Shown piece after piece: positions 1 through 13,003 of a DNA stretch of 64,000 nucleotides. The stretch comes from Adineta ricciae (lineage: Eukaryota; Rotifera; Eurotatoria; Adinetida; Adinetidae). A program made the translations under genes and the position numbers. Under the pieces are notes generated by a model. The model did not search any database and was not told the origin of the DNA. It saw nothing but the letters and a program-made list of their open reading frames with translations. Positions within the stretch are counted from its first letter, which is position 1, and every line of letters begins with the position of its first letter. The stretch covers positions 186,001 to 250,000 of the forward strand of contig CAJNOJ010000152.1 of assembly GCA_905250025.1 (NCBI GenBank). The letters are read 5' to 3'.

Positions 1-30
1 TCAATGCCATATCTCTCTCTATTTTTTCAG

Positions 31-98
31 ATAAAGTCAGTGACCTCCGTCACACAATTGAAAGTCGATGCGTGCAGATATGTAAAAATATCGAATGA
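31..98 (+). CDS. possible terminal exon of an upstream gene
   Basis: A pyrimidine-rich tract ending in CAG at 30 looks like a splice acceptor. It is followed by an open frame (codons from 33) reading KVSDLRHTIESRCVQICKNI and then E and TGA at 96-98. The composition is protein-like, and the exon would be the last one of a plus-strand gene that begins left of the window. It is too short for family assignment and could be chance. Confidence 0.3.
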
Positions 99-722
99 AA
101 GACGCAAGGTTGATTGATAGCACTTGTTCTTTTCCTTTTTTTTTATGATGTGTGTCTATTAGTCGTTTATTGATGACGGTCTCTGTACATACGCAGACAT
201 GTAGGTTATGAAGTTAGATGAGTTTGATGAGAGAGAAAAACAAGATCCATTGTATGATTGTGATTTTCCACTTACACAGCTAAAAGTCTTTCCAATGACA
301 AGAAACTCAAGGTTTCTAAATCAGAAAAGAGGATAATCTACTCAGAAGCTTTTGATAATTTGCTTCTATTGTCTTGTAGGATAAAGAAGAATGTCGAAAT
401 TATTTTGCTGAGTTTTAATCATCTAGCAAAAGCGAGGAAAGACAGTATTGTTCAATAAGATGACGAAAGCAAACATAAAAGAGCTCGTCGTGAAGTGTGC
501 AAGCACTTTTTTCTATTTGTTCTCTTGAGTCTGTCGCTGTGTTTATCATATATGTCTTAATTAGATGTTGACAGAGTCATATTTTCTTCGTCGATGTTTT
601 TGACTAATCAATCTTTGCATTATTCATTTTTCAGACTCAATTCATGGAATCTCATTTGTTATTCGTGAAAAATGTCGAGAAAAGTCAATAGATAAAAAGA
701 AATGTAGTTATCTATAAAAAAT
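99..722. other. intergenic / 5' region of the SNRK-type gene
   Basis: AT-rich sequence with no convincing ORF on either strand. It should contain the end of the upstream transcript and the promoter and 5' UTR of the kinase gene. No specific promoter motif could be assigned. Confidence 0.5.
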
Positions 723-3700
723 ATGACCATGTCCTCCGAACGTCGACTCTCAGATCTGCGTAATTTAGTCAGTGGCTTGTACACTTTAGGTAAATATATG
801 GATATTTCATCTGTTACTTTCAAAATGATGTCTTTCGATTACAGGGGCAACTATTGGCACGGGTCATTTTGCTGTTGTTAAACTTGCTCGGCATGTATTT
901 ACTCAGAAAGAAGTTGCTGTCAAAGTTATTGATAAAACCAAACTCGATGATATATCCAAAGCTCATTTATTTCAAGAAGTCATGTGTATGAAATTAGTTC
1001 AACATCCGAATGTTGTTCGTCTTTATGAAGTGATTGACACGCCGAATAAACTCTATTTAATTCTGGAATTTGGAGATGGTGGAGATATGTACGATTATAT
1101 TATGAAACATGTTAATGGTCTTAGCGAATCCATTGCTCGGAGATATTTTCGACAAATATGTCGAGCATTGAAATATTGTCATGAAATGCATGTGTGTCAT
1201 CGAGATCTTAAAGTAAGTAATCGCTGTATTCTAATTTGTGTCCTTGGAATGGATGAAAAGTGATCAGAGAACTCAGCTGTTTTGAGAATGCAAGTCATTT
1301 TGAATCGTATTACTAATGACGAGGAGGGAATAGTTTGTTTTTCCGAGGAATGGATCGCGCGTAGATGCCGACAGGGAGATCAGCTTTCATGGACTGTACG
1401 AACTATCTATTGATTACTTTATCTTTTAGCCTGAAAATTTGGTGTTTTTTGAAAAGCAAGGTGTCGTGAAACTAACTGACTTTGGTAAGAAAGCTTTCTG
1501 CTTAAAACGAAAAGGATCATCAATGTATCTTTTAGGATTTTCCAATCGATTCTCACCTGGTAAAAAATTACTAACTAGTTGTGGATCACTTGCCTATTCC
1601 GCGCCAGAAATCCTACTCGGCGATCCTTATGATGCAACGGCTATAGGTATAGTATTCACAGGTTATACCTGAAAACATGTCGTTCTATTTCTGTCTTGTA
1701 GATATTTGGAGTTTAGGTGTCATTTTATTTATGCTTGTTACGGGCCGAGCACCATTCCAAGAAGCCAATGATTCCGAAACAGTGATGATGATTCTAGATT
1801 GTTGTTATAAACTTCCGTCAAACATCTCCTCAGAATGTCAAAAGTACGCAATCGATTCAAATCAGACAATGACTGTTCATCTCTCGTTTTAGTTTAATTC
1901 ATCGAATGATCGTTCGCGAACCAGAGAAACGTGCGTCATTGGATGAAGTCATGTCTGATACTTGGTATCGTCAATGTGATGACGATAACGACAATGTTGA
2001 TGATCAACATTATGTTGATTCATTACCATTGATATCACATAAAACGATATCACAAACTGATCACGAATCGATTCTCCAACAGATGATCGATGGAAATATT
2101 GCCGAACGAGATGCAATCATACAGTAATACTCATCGTTCATTCTATTCCCTCTAATCAACTGTCTTCTTCTTATATAAAAGTGCATTAAATGAAGATCAA
2201 TACAACCATATCACAGCTACTTATTATCTCCTTGCTGAAAAAATGTTGAATGATCGTTTATGTGAAACAAACGAAGACAATGAACAACGAAGTGCAAAAC
2301 GACAACGACGTTTACAGCCAGCAAGTGATCCATTCACGGAACAAATCGGTGTCTTCATGTCACCATCGTCATCAAAGTACGTTTCATCTCAATTCGAAAA
2401 GTGTCCATCTCTTAGTATAAACTCCTTTGCATGATTTCGCTAATAGACATAGTTACACATGTTTTAGTTTTCTCCATGATGACGTATCTTCATCAACAAC
2501 ACGAACAAGTTCATTTGTTGACGAGAATGTCGATTGTAATAATAATAATAACGAGATCTGCAATATGTAAGAGGCAGCATTTTAATGCTATACATTGCTT
2601 TATAAACGGGAATGGGTTACAAATCTTCATTTTTGCTTCATCTGAATACTGATTCAATTATTGATCTGTTTTTCTTTCTAGTCCGGGAAAAGAAAATCTA
2701 CCGCCGGTGATGACAACTCCACGACAATCGATTGACTGTTCAGCTGAACAAACATTGCCAGGTAAAAAAATAAGACAAGAAGAAGCCTTTGCCTCGAATC
2801 TATATGAATATAGTTGTTTTTCAATTAACGTTTGATCGTGGTACGATATCATTGATATGTAGTTTATGCATGTTTGATCACTAAAGATTCGATTATCTCA
2901 TACAAAAAAACTAATCATTATTGACACGGCTTCTCTACCAATGATTGCTCGGTACTTTCGATGATTATAAGTGCATTCTTTCTGTAATTGATGTCTAAAA
3001 ACTCCGTGTAGAATAACAAAATGAATCTTGTCCTTCAACATGATTCTGTCGTGTGCTTAGGCGATGAAACGTTTTGATAACGATGCGCGATTATCTTTTT
3101 CGACTTGCTAACAAACATCTGAATGAAATGATTTTGTTTTTCTACTTATAGCTTTAGTCGAAGATGAAGAAGAACGACCGTCTGTGCAGCAACGTTCGAC
3201 TACTGCGACGACACCAACTGCACCAACGCAAGCAATGAGAATTATCCTTGAAGAAGATGAAAATTCGGATTCGCCACCTGCTGAGTAAGCTCAACAGTTG
3301 GTGAAATTTGAATATATATATAGATATATCCTTATTTTATAGTAAAACTGCGGCTGCACTTCAACAACTAGGGAATTTGTCTAAACTAAATAAAATAGTT
3401 GAAAGCGGTATGTACAGTAGATGCGTGGAGTCTGTGTTATTTCTTTCTCGCTCTACCTCTTGTAGAAGAAGAAGAAGATAATGATGAGGATGGCGGTGGC
3501 GACGACGATGAGAATTCTTCGACACCAAATACTACAGTATTGCTTCACAATGGCGGTTCATCCGTCGTTGACAACTCAACAACGACCAGTGGAATCTTAC
3601 GTTCGAAAGATTTACGATCCGTAGTGGAGAAGAAACGCCGAAATTTTTCTCGTAGTCGTTCCAGTTCAGATAGTGAAGATAATGGAAGTAGTTTCGACAT

Positions 3701-4620
3701 GAATCGTTCATCCAGTCGAAAACAGCAAACACGTTCTCCTACACGGCCATGCTCATTTCAAGAATTCAGTGAAACAATCAATGGTATTTAACAAAAAAAA
3801 ACTAGCCGATTGCATAGCTTTTCTATACTTCTCTTGTTTAGGCGATGGAACTAATTTCTTACAGCAACAACAACAACAGCAAATCATTTCCAATACTAAC
3901 ACAAATACTGACAATCCTAAACGTCGAAGTTTCTCTCGTGCTAGTTCAATTGCATCTAATAATCGTCTAACGTTGAATAGTGCAACTGACGAAATGAACA
4001 ACGAAATATCTGCCACACCAAGCTTAACGCTCATGAATGATCGTACACGTAGTCTATCGACTGAACATCGTCTTGCTAATCCATCACAGATGTCAATAGC
4101 ATCTCGAACATCTATACGTTATTCCACACCGCGTGAATCGACTGTGTTTACAAAGACAGATGCACCGCCAGTTGTACGTTTACTGCAACAAACTCCACAT
4201 CACGATACAACGGATGCAATCAAGACCATTATTGAACATCAACGTTCACAACAAACGCCGTCACATACCGAATTAATTCAAACCCCAATTATTGTGGAAG
4301 AAGACATCTCTCCTCCATCGGTGTCTTCGCCGAATTTAAATACCAAACCTAATTTCAGCAAAAAGTCAAGTAACGGTCTAAGTAAATCGAACATCATCGC
4401 TCCCACAACCGAGAATATCAATCAATCCAACGGTCATGTCAGCACAGTTACATCGCCGACACCCTCTCAACATTCAGTATTGTCAACATTAAAATACTCT
4501 CTTCTCAAACATCAACAACAACAAAAATCGACGGTGGAAGGCTCAACGAATACCGAAAATGTACAAAAGGCGCATCAATCGACCTCAAATAAACATCGAG
4601 TGTGTTGTGTAATTATTTGA
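723..4620 (+). CDS. SNRK: SNF-related serine/threonine kinase (SNRK family)
   Basis: Multi-exon gene. Readable exons include 723-789, 845-1212, 1430-1484, 1536-1646, 1702-1843, 1893-2123 and from 2182, then several more to TGA at 4618-4620. The kinase domain starts almost at the N-terminus: glycine loop [23 protein letters not shown] lysine, catalytic HRDLKPEN, DFG, activation segment [15 protein letters not shown] and [13 protein letters not shown]. The phrases [18 protein letters not shown] and [14 protein letters not shown] are SNRK signatures, distinct from AMPK, MARK or SIK. A segment reading [14 protein letters not shown] follows the catalytic domain as in SNRK. The remainder is a long Ser/Thr/Gln-rich tail with acidic stretches (around 3460-3510) and poly-Gln (around 3863). 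The protein ends RVCCVII, giving a CaaX-like C-terminus. Family assignment is strong; exact tail exons are less certain. Confidence 0.9.
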
Positions 4621-5700
4621 ATATCTATATTTTCTTCTCTCTTCAAAAAAGAACCCGTGTGAATTGTTTTTTTTGTTTTCCTTTTCGAACTCTGTTTTGC
4701 TCTCTCTGTCTCTCTCTCGCTCTCATATTCTCACCAGTGAACATAAGAAAATATATGTATATCTCTACGCAGCTGATAAACACTTCGTTTGTTTTTCTTT
4801 TTCTTTGTCTTTAATTTTTATTGTAAATAGAATTTATTCATATCGACTGGCTTCTTATTTTAGTTTTAGAAGATTAAACCTTACTTGATTGCCTTGTTTT
4901 TGTTCACGTAATCTACACCGAAGGGGAGAGGAGTGAGAAGATTAGAGACACCCTAGAAAAACGGACTATATATTTTTATTTTTCGTGTATTAGCTCGAAA
5001 CATTCTTCTTCATATGTGTGTGTGTGTGTATGCTTATTTGTTTCGCTTTTTCTCTTTTGTATTAACGAACTCATACTTTGTACATTGTTAACGGGCATTT
5101 TCTTCCTTTTCCTTTTTGGCGTTGTAAATGCGCTTTCTTGCTCTCTCTCTCTCTCTATTCATTTTCTCTTTGTTTTTTATTAAACTTTGCTGGCCAAAGA
5201 TGTTTGACGTCAAACTAGCGACCTCTTTTGTTTTATTTTGTTGCTGCCACAATTACACCGCGACTGAGGTAGTAGAACATGAAAAGAAAGAAAAGAAGAA
5301 AGGAAACCTATGATTCATTGAATCAACGGGAAAATATGGATGTCTTTGTACTTTGTTTATTGCCTATTCTTTCTGCAAGTGCACATTCATTTATCGCCAT
5401 CCTAGTCGTCAGAGAGAAAATTCGAGTATTTTCTTCTTTTTTTCACAAAAGAAACTGAATGATGATCTCCCACAGACCTGTACGGATCCTCTGTACATGA
5501 CAGAGAACTTACTTTTATCCGTCTGACAGTTTCTTTAACAACGATTAGTCATAGAATTGCGTAAATACGTGCTGAGAATGTCTTGCTCGCTTGTATTTCA
5601 ATGTAATACTGCAACATTCTCCGTCTTTCTTTCAGATCACCACAAGCCACTCACACGCTACTTCTCTTCATCCAATTCAACAATCAAGTCAAAGTAAACT
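4621..5700. other. SNRK 3' region and Ran 5' region
   Basis: T- and CT-rich sequence with a short TG run near 5015-5029 and CT runs near 4700 and 5140. Apparent ORFs here are low-complexity translations of those tracts. A CAG near 5636 just upstream of the Ran start could be the acceptor of a 5' UTR intron or leader. No gene seen. Confidence 0.5.
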
Positions 5701-6527
5701 ATGGCTCAACAAGCACCCGAATTTAAACTTGTGTTAGTTGGTGACGGTGGTGTTGGTATGTAGACGATGCAATGCAGAAGCATTTCTGTTTTCAGATTAT
5801 TATATGTGTCCTCTTTTTTCCCATCAATAGGAAAAACAACATTCGTCAAACGACATTTGACCGGTGAATTCGAAAAGAAATACAATGCAACCGTCGGTGT
5901 TGAAGTTCATCCACTTCAATTTCAAACAAATCGGGGTTTAATTGTCTACAACGTCTGGGATACAGCTGGCCAAGAGAAATTCGGCGGTATATATGCGCGC
6001 CCTTTCCCTTCATCAAACCTTATCCTGGTCATTTCTTTTTTTAGGTCTTCGAGATGGTTATTACATTGGTGGTCAATGTGCGATCATCATGTTCGACGTG
6101 ACGTCACGTATCACATACAAAAACGTGCCCAACTGGCACAAGGATTTAATTCGTGTATGTGAAAACATTCCTATTGTCCTCTGTGGAAATAAAGTCGACG
6201 TTAAAGATCGTAAAGTTAAAGCTAAAGCTATAACATTTCACCGTAAAAACAACATGCAATACTATGATATTAGCGCCCGATCAAATTACAACTTCGAAAA
6301 GCCATTTCTCTGGTTAGCACGTAAATTAGCTGGTGATGCCAACCTTGAATTTACTGCTATGCCAGCTCTTATGGTATGTTGAAGGTTTTCCGCAAAGATT
6401 GAATATATATTTCTTTGTTTTGTAGCCAGCTGAAGTTCAAATGGATAGCGAAAAAATCAAGGAATACGAACGGGAAATAGCCGATGCTCAAAATGCAGCA
6501 TTACCCGACGATGACGAAGATTTGTGA
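5701..6527 (+). CDS. RAN: GTP-binding nuclear protein Ran
   Basis: Small GTPase that drives nucleocytoplasmic transport and spindle assembly. Four exons read cleanly: 5701-5755, 5831-5986, 6045-6373 and 6426-6527, joining to one frame ending DDDEDL and TGA. Motifs are the G1 loop GDGGVGKTT, switch [16 protein letters not shown]3 [19 protein letters not shown]4 GNKVD and G5 SAR. The acidic C-terminus after the basic patch KVKAKA is diagnostic of Ran rather than Rab or Rho. Predicted length is about 213 residues, matching the usual ~216. The start ATG is in frame with [13 protein letters not shown] and preceded by a stop-rich leader. The gene looks intact. Confidence 0.97.
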
Positions 6528-9261
6528 AAAAAAGAAAAGAAATTGCGCAGTTCTTTCGAAAAAGACACTCAAAAACACAAAATGTCATTATTATTTTCTT
6601 TCTTGTCTTGTCTCTGTCATTCTGTTTCTCTATATTTTTGTCTTCTTTTTTTTTCGACGTGTGAGTGTAGGTAAAACGATTCTGGTGACGAAAAATGAAA
6701 TGCGCGCGCGACAGAATCCATCGATCGTCTCTTCATTTATCTTTTCTTTTTGTTGTTATTGAATTTTTTTTCTCTTTCTTTCTTCTTCTATTATTTCATT
6801 TCATTTTTTCCCTATTACCATCTGTATTACAAGTAAACAAACAAGAATCGTCGAGCTACTTTTCTTTTCTTTTACAAGGTCAATATCTAAAGCATTCAAA
6901 AAGAAAAATCAGCATTACATCTTTTTTTTCTATTTGTCTCGTATCTTCAATCATGAAGGAATAGATTGGAAAATAAGAAAAACAAATATTAATAGCTTTA
7001 ATAAAGTAACGATCGTGCATGATTTGCTGCTTTTTTTTCAAAAAGAAAAGCAATGCTCGCAATTGTTTAAGCATTTTTATACTTATCAATTGAGCAAATT
7101 GAATCAATCTAGAGGATGTTTTTGAATCTTATACAGTAATGTGATTGACTATGGAGCGACAAAAAGAGACTTAGCTTGCGTGAATCCATGTCTGTATCGG
7201 TCACAGGTAGGGCAAAACGATGAAATATGAACATCTTCTTTGATCTTTCTATTCTTGAAAACATCAACATTGACGTAGTAAAACTGATCAAATCATAGAA
7301 TGAGTAGCCGTCTGTTCGACATTCGCATATATAGGTGGTGAATGCGACCTGCTGTGTGAGAAGCTACCGTTCGTTTAACTTTCCGTATATAACATGAACT
7401 TTGATAAATCCATTTCCTACGTATGATATTTCACGTTTCTTTCCTGCAACGTCGTTACATTAGTAATTATAACTATGGTGTGTTTCATTTCTAATCAAGT
7501 ATCATTCCAACATAATTTTTCTAATATGTATTTTGAAATGTATGCACTTGCATATTAAAGTAATGAAATTTGCTTCAAGCACAATGCTAAAAGAACATCA
7601 GTGCAAAAACTGTTATAATTACTATCAAGTTTCGGAGATGAATCATAAAGATTTCTCGCTTCTAATATTTATAGATTCACACGAGGGATGTATCAAAACC
7701 TTCTCACTCATCAACAGACTTCCTACTGTAGTATTACTATGAACTGAAGTGAAAGAAAATAGGCTTCTGTCTTCATGTTACTCCTTTTCCAATCAAGTCT
7801 GTTCTATGAGTGAATTCTTAATAAGATGACGAATGAAGAATAATTTTAGTATGCACAACTTGTGATTATCTCACAGAAACAACATTGTTATGATAGACCT
7901 CGAATGATCATCGTTAGCATGCAACTCGCCGTTATTGTTTTTTTCTCGGTTTCTGCCAAACATGGTAGAATCAGTACTGTCAATCAGATTCAAACAATAT
8001 GCTAACGTGTATGCCCGCATAATTTATTCTTTTCATTGAGATATATCGAAACGTATATACACATCCATCATTTGATTCTATGTTTTAGAAAAAGTTTCTT
8101 TTCTATAATTAATAGTTTGTTCGATCTATGCGCGCGTTGTCGACAGTCGAATGAAGAAGAAAGAAAGATTTTTACCGAATGTCTGATCTAGGAATGGTGA
8201 TCATTGTGGTAGCAGATGCGGATGTTTCGTCAGCATCTTTTCACTGTCATTTTCGTTTATTATTCGAGTCCAACATAAGTATAGAGAATGGGAAAATGAG
8301 CACTCTATCGCTCCCTTGTGTATAGTTAGTATCCGTGAAGTATGAAAATGACAAAGACTATGCCATAATCAGTATCGTTGCTTTCGCTTCGATGAAATGC
8401 AATGAGAAAGTATGCTTTACTTAAATAGGATTCTTCTTTTTCTATCGTAACGTTCGTCTCGAGATTTCTCTATGCATTTCTAGGTTTTTTTTTCTTTTTC
8501 TCTTTCATAAATGAGATAATGAGAAGTTCCGGCAAAGAAATGGAAGTTGATCGGAGAGAAAGAGAAAAGAGGAGAATGCCAAGTAAATGTTATCGCTCGT
8601 TTTCCTATTCAACGGCAAATGTAAATTGATCAAATATCTTACAATCTGTAATTAATCAACTTTAGCACAATATCATCTTCAATTGGATAATTGATCGCTT
8701 TATCAGCTGGTCGAGTAGATCACGAGATATGTTGTCCGATGACTTGTTTTCATTATTTCTATATGTTTATTTTTGTCCGGCGAGAAAAACAAAACGGAAA
8801 TTGTCTGTTCGTGTTCTTAGTTAGTGTCTGTCAATTTTATTAGAAGGTCATTTTCTTCGTAATAGCATGCTAGTAGAAAATAAGAGAAAGTTAGCGCATA
8901 GATCGATGTAGTCGTGTTCAATTTGTAATTCGATAACAATTCTGTCGATGTTTTCTTATAATTTGCTTCAGCAGAAAATTGAGCACATGATGAGAAGAAG
9001 AAGAAGAAGAAAACAATAGAAATATAAAAAGATCGTCTAGAAGGAAGATGTTGATGTTAAATCTCTAGTCTTCATGTGATGCAGAAAGCGCGGAAAAGAG
9101 AGAGAGAGAGGGACGAAGAAAAAAAATAGTGAGATAAGAAATAAATGAGCTTGCAACTTGCTTTCTTCTTCTTTTTTTTTTCTTCTTTCGTCTATTGCCT
9201 TTCCCCTATTTTCTATATTCTAGAGAAAAAAAGAGCTTTTCCTTAGTCATTCGAAATCTTT
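6528..9261. other. long intergenic region
   Basis: About 2.7 kb with no supported gene on either strand. Short ORFs are AT- or T-rich and have no recognisable domains. There are polypurine runs near 9000-9030 and 9100-9130 and a CT-rich tract near 9160-9200 just before the next start codon. A small non-coding RNA could be present but nothing specific is visible. Confidence 0.5.
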
Positions 9262-10491
9262 ATGGCATTTCCAGTCGATACATTTAAAAACAATCTTTTC
9301 GGTCAATTGAAATCGTACAGTAATGCAGTGCAAGGGGTTTTCGAACAACGGATCGGTAAGTTAACAGCGACTAATTACATGAATCTGAACGAAATATATC
9401 TCACGTCGATAAACAAGACGGCAAAGAGAACGGAAGTTCTTCAATATCGCCATTACTAATCTTTCATGTTACTTTTGTTAGACAACTATTCATCATCACA
9501 CACGAATAGGTTTGTTTTGTGCTAGCTGGAAGAAGAAAGAGAATACATTAATTTCTAACCGACGAGAGTGCTTATTCGCATCTGATATGTTTTTCAAAAA
9601 GATCCGATAGTATTCTACTTATTGGTTTCGTTTCCAAGAGAATATCGGCCGTTTGAAATATCATTTTGCTATTTAATGATACAAAGAGTACGAGAGAATA
9701 GGAAAAGAGAAACATTCTATTTATTGACTTAATGAACACGCAATCATTTATTGAGAAACAGAGAATAACTAATGATATGATTGACTTTATTTTTAGCACG
9801 ACCGATACTTGCGCTTAAACGTGATTTAAGTCGGCCCACTTCAGAAGCGCGTACTACACCAGATCATGATGTTGAGACATCTTCTCGTGCACGTCAAGGC
9901 TCGACATCATCTTCTTCACCACTGGAAATAATTGAGATCGATGCAAGTGGATCATTCAAATCGATATTTGACAAAGTAAAAAATACCTTTTCACCATCGA
10001 CAAAACGACGAACATTGGATAATACAACGACGGTGATAACAGTCGATGATGACTCGACAAAACAAGCAAAAGTTTATAGTAAAGCTTCACGAAAAGCATT
10101 CTTACAATCTCGCAAAAGTGTTTCATTTGCTGATGATGTGGATGCGGACAGTGATAGTGACAGTGACATTAATAATCAATATTCTGTTGACGATCGAAAT
10201 ACAATTGTTCAGAATGCTCGTACACTCGCCGATCAAATACTTTTGGACAGTATTGATGAAATTTCAATGAATAAATATTCTGAAGACGATTTTATCGATG
10301 ATTTTCATCATACGATTCGTCCACGACGTATCTCATCGAACAATGTCGAAGATCTAGTGTATCAAGACCTATCCGCAGAAATCGTTGCTTATGTATTAAA
10401 ACACGCATTACGGACAATAAAAAAAGAACAAGAGCAAATCACATCAGAGACAGAGCATACCAATGATGATGATTTCATCGATTTAAAATAG
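9262..10491 (+). CDS. two-exon protein with two AKAP-like amphipathic helices
   Basis: Exon 1 (9262-9355) opens MAFPVDTFKNNLFGQL and ends at GTAAGT. Exon 2 (9797-10491) follows a TTTTAG acceptor and runs to TAG, about 262 residues in all. No catalytic domain is recognised. The middle is acidic and Ser-rich with a DADSDSDSD run. Two segments match the hydrophobic spacing of PKA regulatory-subunit anchoring helices: ARTLADQILLDSIDEI (about residues 172-187) and LSAEIVAYVLKHALRTI (about 223-239). Between them lies PRRIS, a PKA-type phosphorylation consensus. A kinase-anchoring role is an inference from pattern only; the gene itself is well supported by frame and splice sites. Confidence 0.65.
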
Positions 10492-10923
10492 TTCATCAAG
10501 ATTATATCGTTGTTTATTTTACTTATTTCATTGTATATAACTCTTTATTATCTAGTTCGAAGTCTTAGTGCATGACAAATAAAATGTTTTCTCGATTGGA
10601 AACACTGAGGTGAATCGGTATGTGTGTGTTCAACGGCTTAGAAAGAAAAGTTTTAGAAGATATTTGATATACTTTAGAAAATGACATGATTAGAATGTAA
10701 GCATGTGTTAGATTTTGAATATTCTTGAGGGAATCTGCGAACATACCATACGATCTGATGAGAAAACGAAACGTCATGATTTATTTAGATTGTTTAATCA
10801 TGACTGAATAGCTAGTTGATATGGAAAGGTTGTTCATGAAAGGAAATCATCATATCTACTTTATTTACAAAAATAAATATTTCGTTTTGTTTTCCAGCTA
10901 CACATATTTAAAAAGAAAATCAA
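10492..10923. other. convergent 3' spacer
   Basis: Spacer between the 3' ends of two convergent genes. AATAAA-like signals occur for both directions (plus near 10578, minus complement near 10550 and 10861). No coding potential seen. Confidence 0.5.
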
Positions 10924-12187
10924 TTACGGACCATTCAGTTCTGATTCGTTGGATGCACCGAAAACTAGATTGTTATTAGATTGTAATCCCAGTAGCCAAA
11001 TGAAACCGTCGTCAACACCTTTCAATGTATCAACACAGCAATCTTGTACTAACCATTGGTTGGCAAAGGAACTCATTTGTAGTTCGCGAACAACATCAAT
11101 GGCTGGCCAACGTTTGGTTTCGGTATTTCGTACACAGGAGAGAACCAATAATGGTAAATTTCGAAATTCTCTAGTCATCACTTGTAGTTCCGTACAGAAA
11201 TCACTCAATTTGTTATCACGACTAGCTTCAATAACATAGACAAGACCATTCGCTTCACGGCAAGCATCGCGAACTTGTGGACTGATATCGAAATCATCGA
11301 TGTGATTCGAGCGAACGAGGCGATTGCTTGTCGCTAAACGATCACCAGTTTGACGATTTTCACGTTCTTTCATACAGTTAGTGTATAGAGTGATTAGATT
11401 GAATACATGACTTTGGAGTTTTATTTTTATACCAGATCCGAAGCCGGCATGGCCGGGAATCATTCCCATGGTTTGGAAACGTTTTGATTCATCCCAAAGA
11501 AGGTTTTTGACTAATGGAGATGTGTAACTTTCTAATCCAGGGCCAAACATAATCAAATCTTTCGATCCGATAAACCAACTGCGAAAATAATTCGAAAATT
11601 GGGATAAATAAACAAGACTGTCATTAATCTGATTTGAACAACGGTGAATGGTTGGAGAACAAGTAAGGAAAATTTCTTTTTGTGAACGGTCTGATTGAAC
11701 AAGCATATAGCTCAGTGGGTTGGAACGCGAACTAATCGCCGGCCAAGCTTTCATATCATGTAATAATCTTTGTCGCCAGACATTGTCATCTGTTGCTAAA
11801 CGATACCATTTTTTGCAAACATTCGAGATTTGACAGAGATCGATCGGTCTAAGGAATGAGAAAAGATGAAGATAGACTTCATCCGGAAGATCAAGTATCG
11901 AGAGAGTTGTATTGTTATTGTCGTTTGACATTTGTTGTTCATCAGAATTAGCCATTGTTGAATGTCGGTGAGAAAATTGTTGACTACCACCGATGACAAA
12001 AACCTTGAAAAACAAAACGATTGATAGTTACGAATAACAGAAACGAAGAAAAAAATATATATTTCGGTAAATTATTCACCTGTTCTTCATTAAGTTTGAG
12101 TCCAGTTAATGAGGTTAGAAACTTGAATGTGTCACGTCGTTTATCTTCATTAAGCATCTGTTGAATAGTCGCCTGAATGTTTTCCAT
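10924..12187 (-). CDS. FBXO4: F-box only protein 4 (FBXO4)
   Basis: Substrate receptor of an SCF ubiquitin ligase. Two exons on the minus strand: 12187-12080 (36 codons, MENIQATIQQMLNEDKRRDT...) and 12003-10924, joined in phase 0, about 395 residues. The F-box reads LDLPDEVYLHLFSFLRPIDL then CQISNVCKKWYRLATDDNVW. The C-terminal half carries the FBXO4-specific small-GTPase-like fold: IMFGPGLES, PGHAGFGSGIKIKLQ, FNLITLYTNCMKER, NGLVYVIEA, LPLLVLSC and WLVQDCCVDTLKGVDDGFIWLL, all lining up with the vertebrate protein. As in family members, this part lacks a normal P-loop. The gene sits head-to-head with hnRNP L across about 0.8 kb. Confidence 0.88.
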
Positions 12188-13003
12188 GGTTATTATGAAA
12201 AAATAGCTATGGTGAATGACATCGTTCCTGTTTTTATACTATGCACTCATGCTCAAAAGCAATCGAAACAGCCACGTCCTCATATGATGACGTGGATGAC
12301 GCGTTTGCTAGCTTCATGAGTCATCCATATTTCATTGGCTTGTTTGTTTGCTTTCTACCTACTCGTTCTGTTTTCATGCTGTGCCGGCAAGAATATCAGC
12401 ACAGAGTAATAATCACGATACACGTCAGTAATCGTTCGCCAAAACAAAATAACATGAATCGGTTCGTATATTTCACTTTCATGCACAACGCAAATATTTC
12501 AATCTAATCACAGAAAGACGAAAAAAACGGAGTAACTAATATTGCTGATTGTGAATATTGTCTAAACTTGTTCGTCTAATTCATTTGCTGTTAGTCTATC
12601 ATGACAGATATATCAAAAGTAATAATGATGGTTGTTTTCAATGGAATTTCTATACAAGATGTGGTCTACACAATTTGAACTCATAATGAAAAAGAAAAAA
12701 CGTCCTTGTACTATGTATTTCAATCAGATTTGAACTTCTTCGAGCGCATACAATGGAAGAATCATCAATTTGGAAGTACGATGTCAATTTTGTACTTACG
12801 CATAACCTTTTCTACCATTTAGGATGAGTAAAGAGCGTACGACATCATCACCTATCGTTCTTTCCATTGATGCATCGTCTTGACCAATCATGATTTTAGT
12901 TTTGTTTTTTATCGTTGTTCTTTCCTTCACATTTTACACTTAACTCGCCTCACTGTTTCGCGAAACGAAGAACAAAACAAACTTCATAATACTTACTGAT
13001 ATC
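12188..13003. other. divergent promoter region between FBXO4 and hnRNP L genes
   Basis: Both flanking genes are transcribed outward from this stretch, so it should hold both promoters and 5' UTRs. It is AT-rich without a supported ORF. No specific element could be assigned. Confidence 0.5.

Noticed and set aside
4602..4888. ORFs downstream of the SNRK stop
   Set aside because: Translations of T- and CT-rich 3' UTR sequence with no start context or domain.
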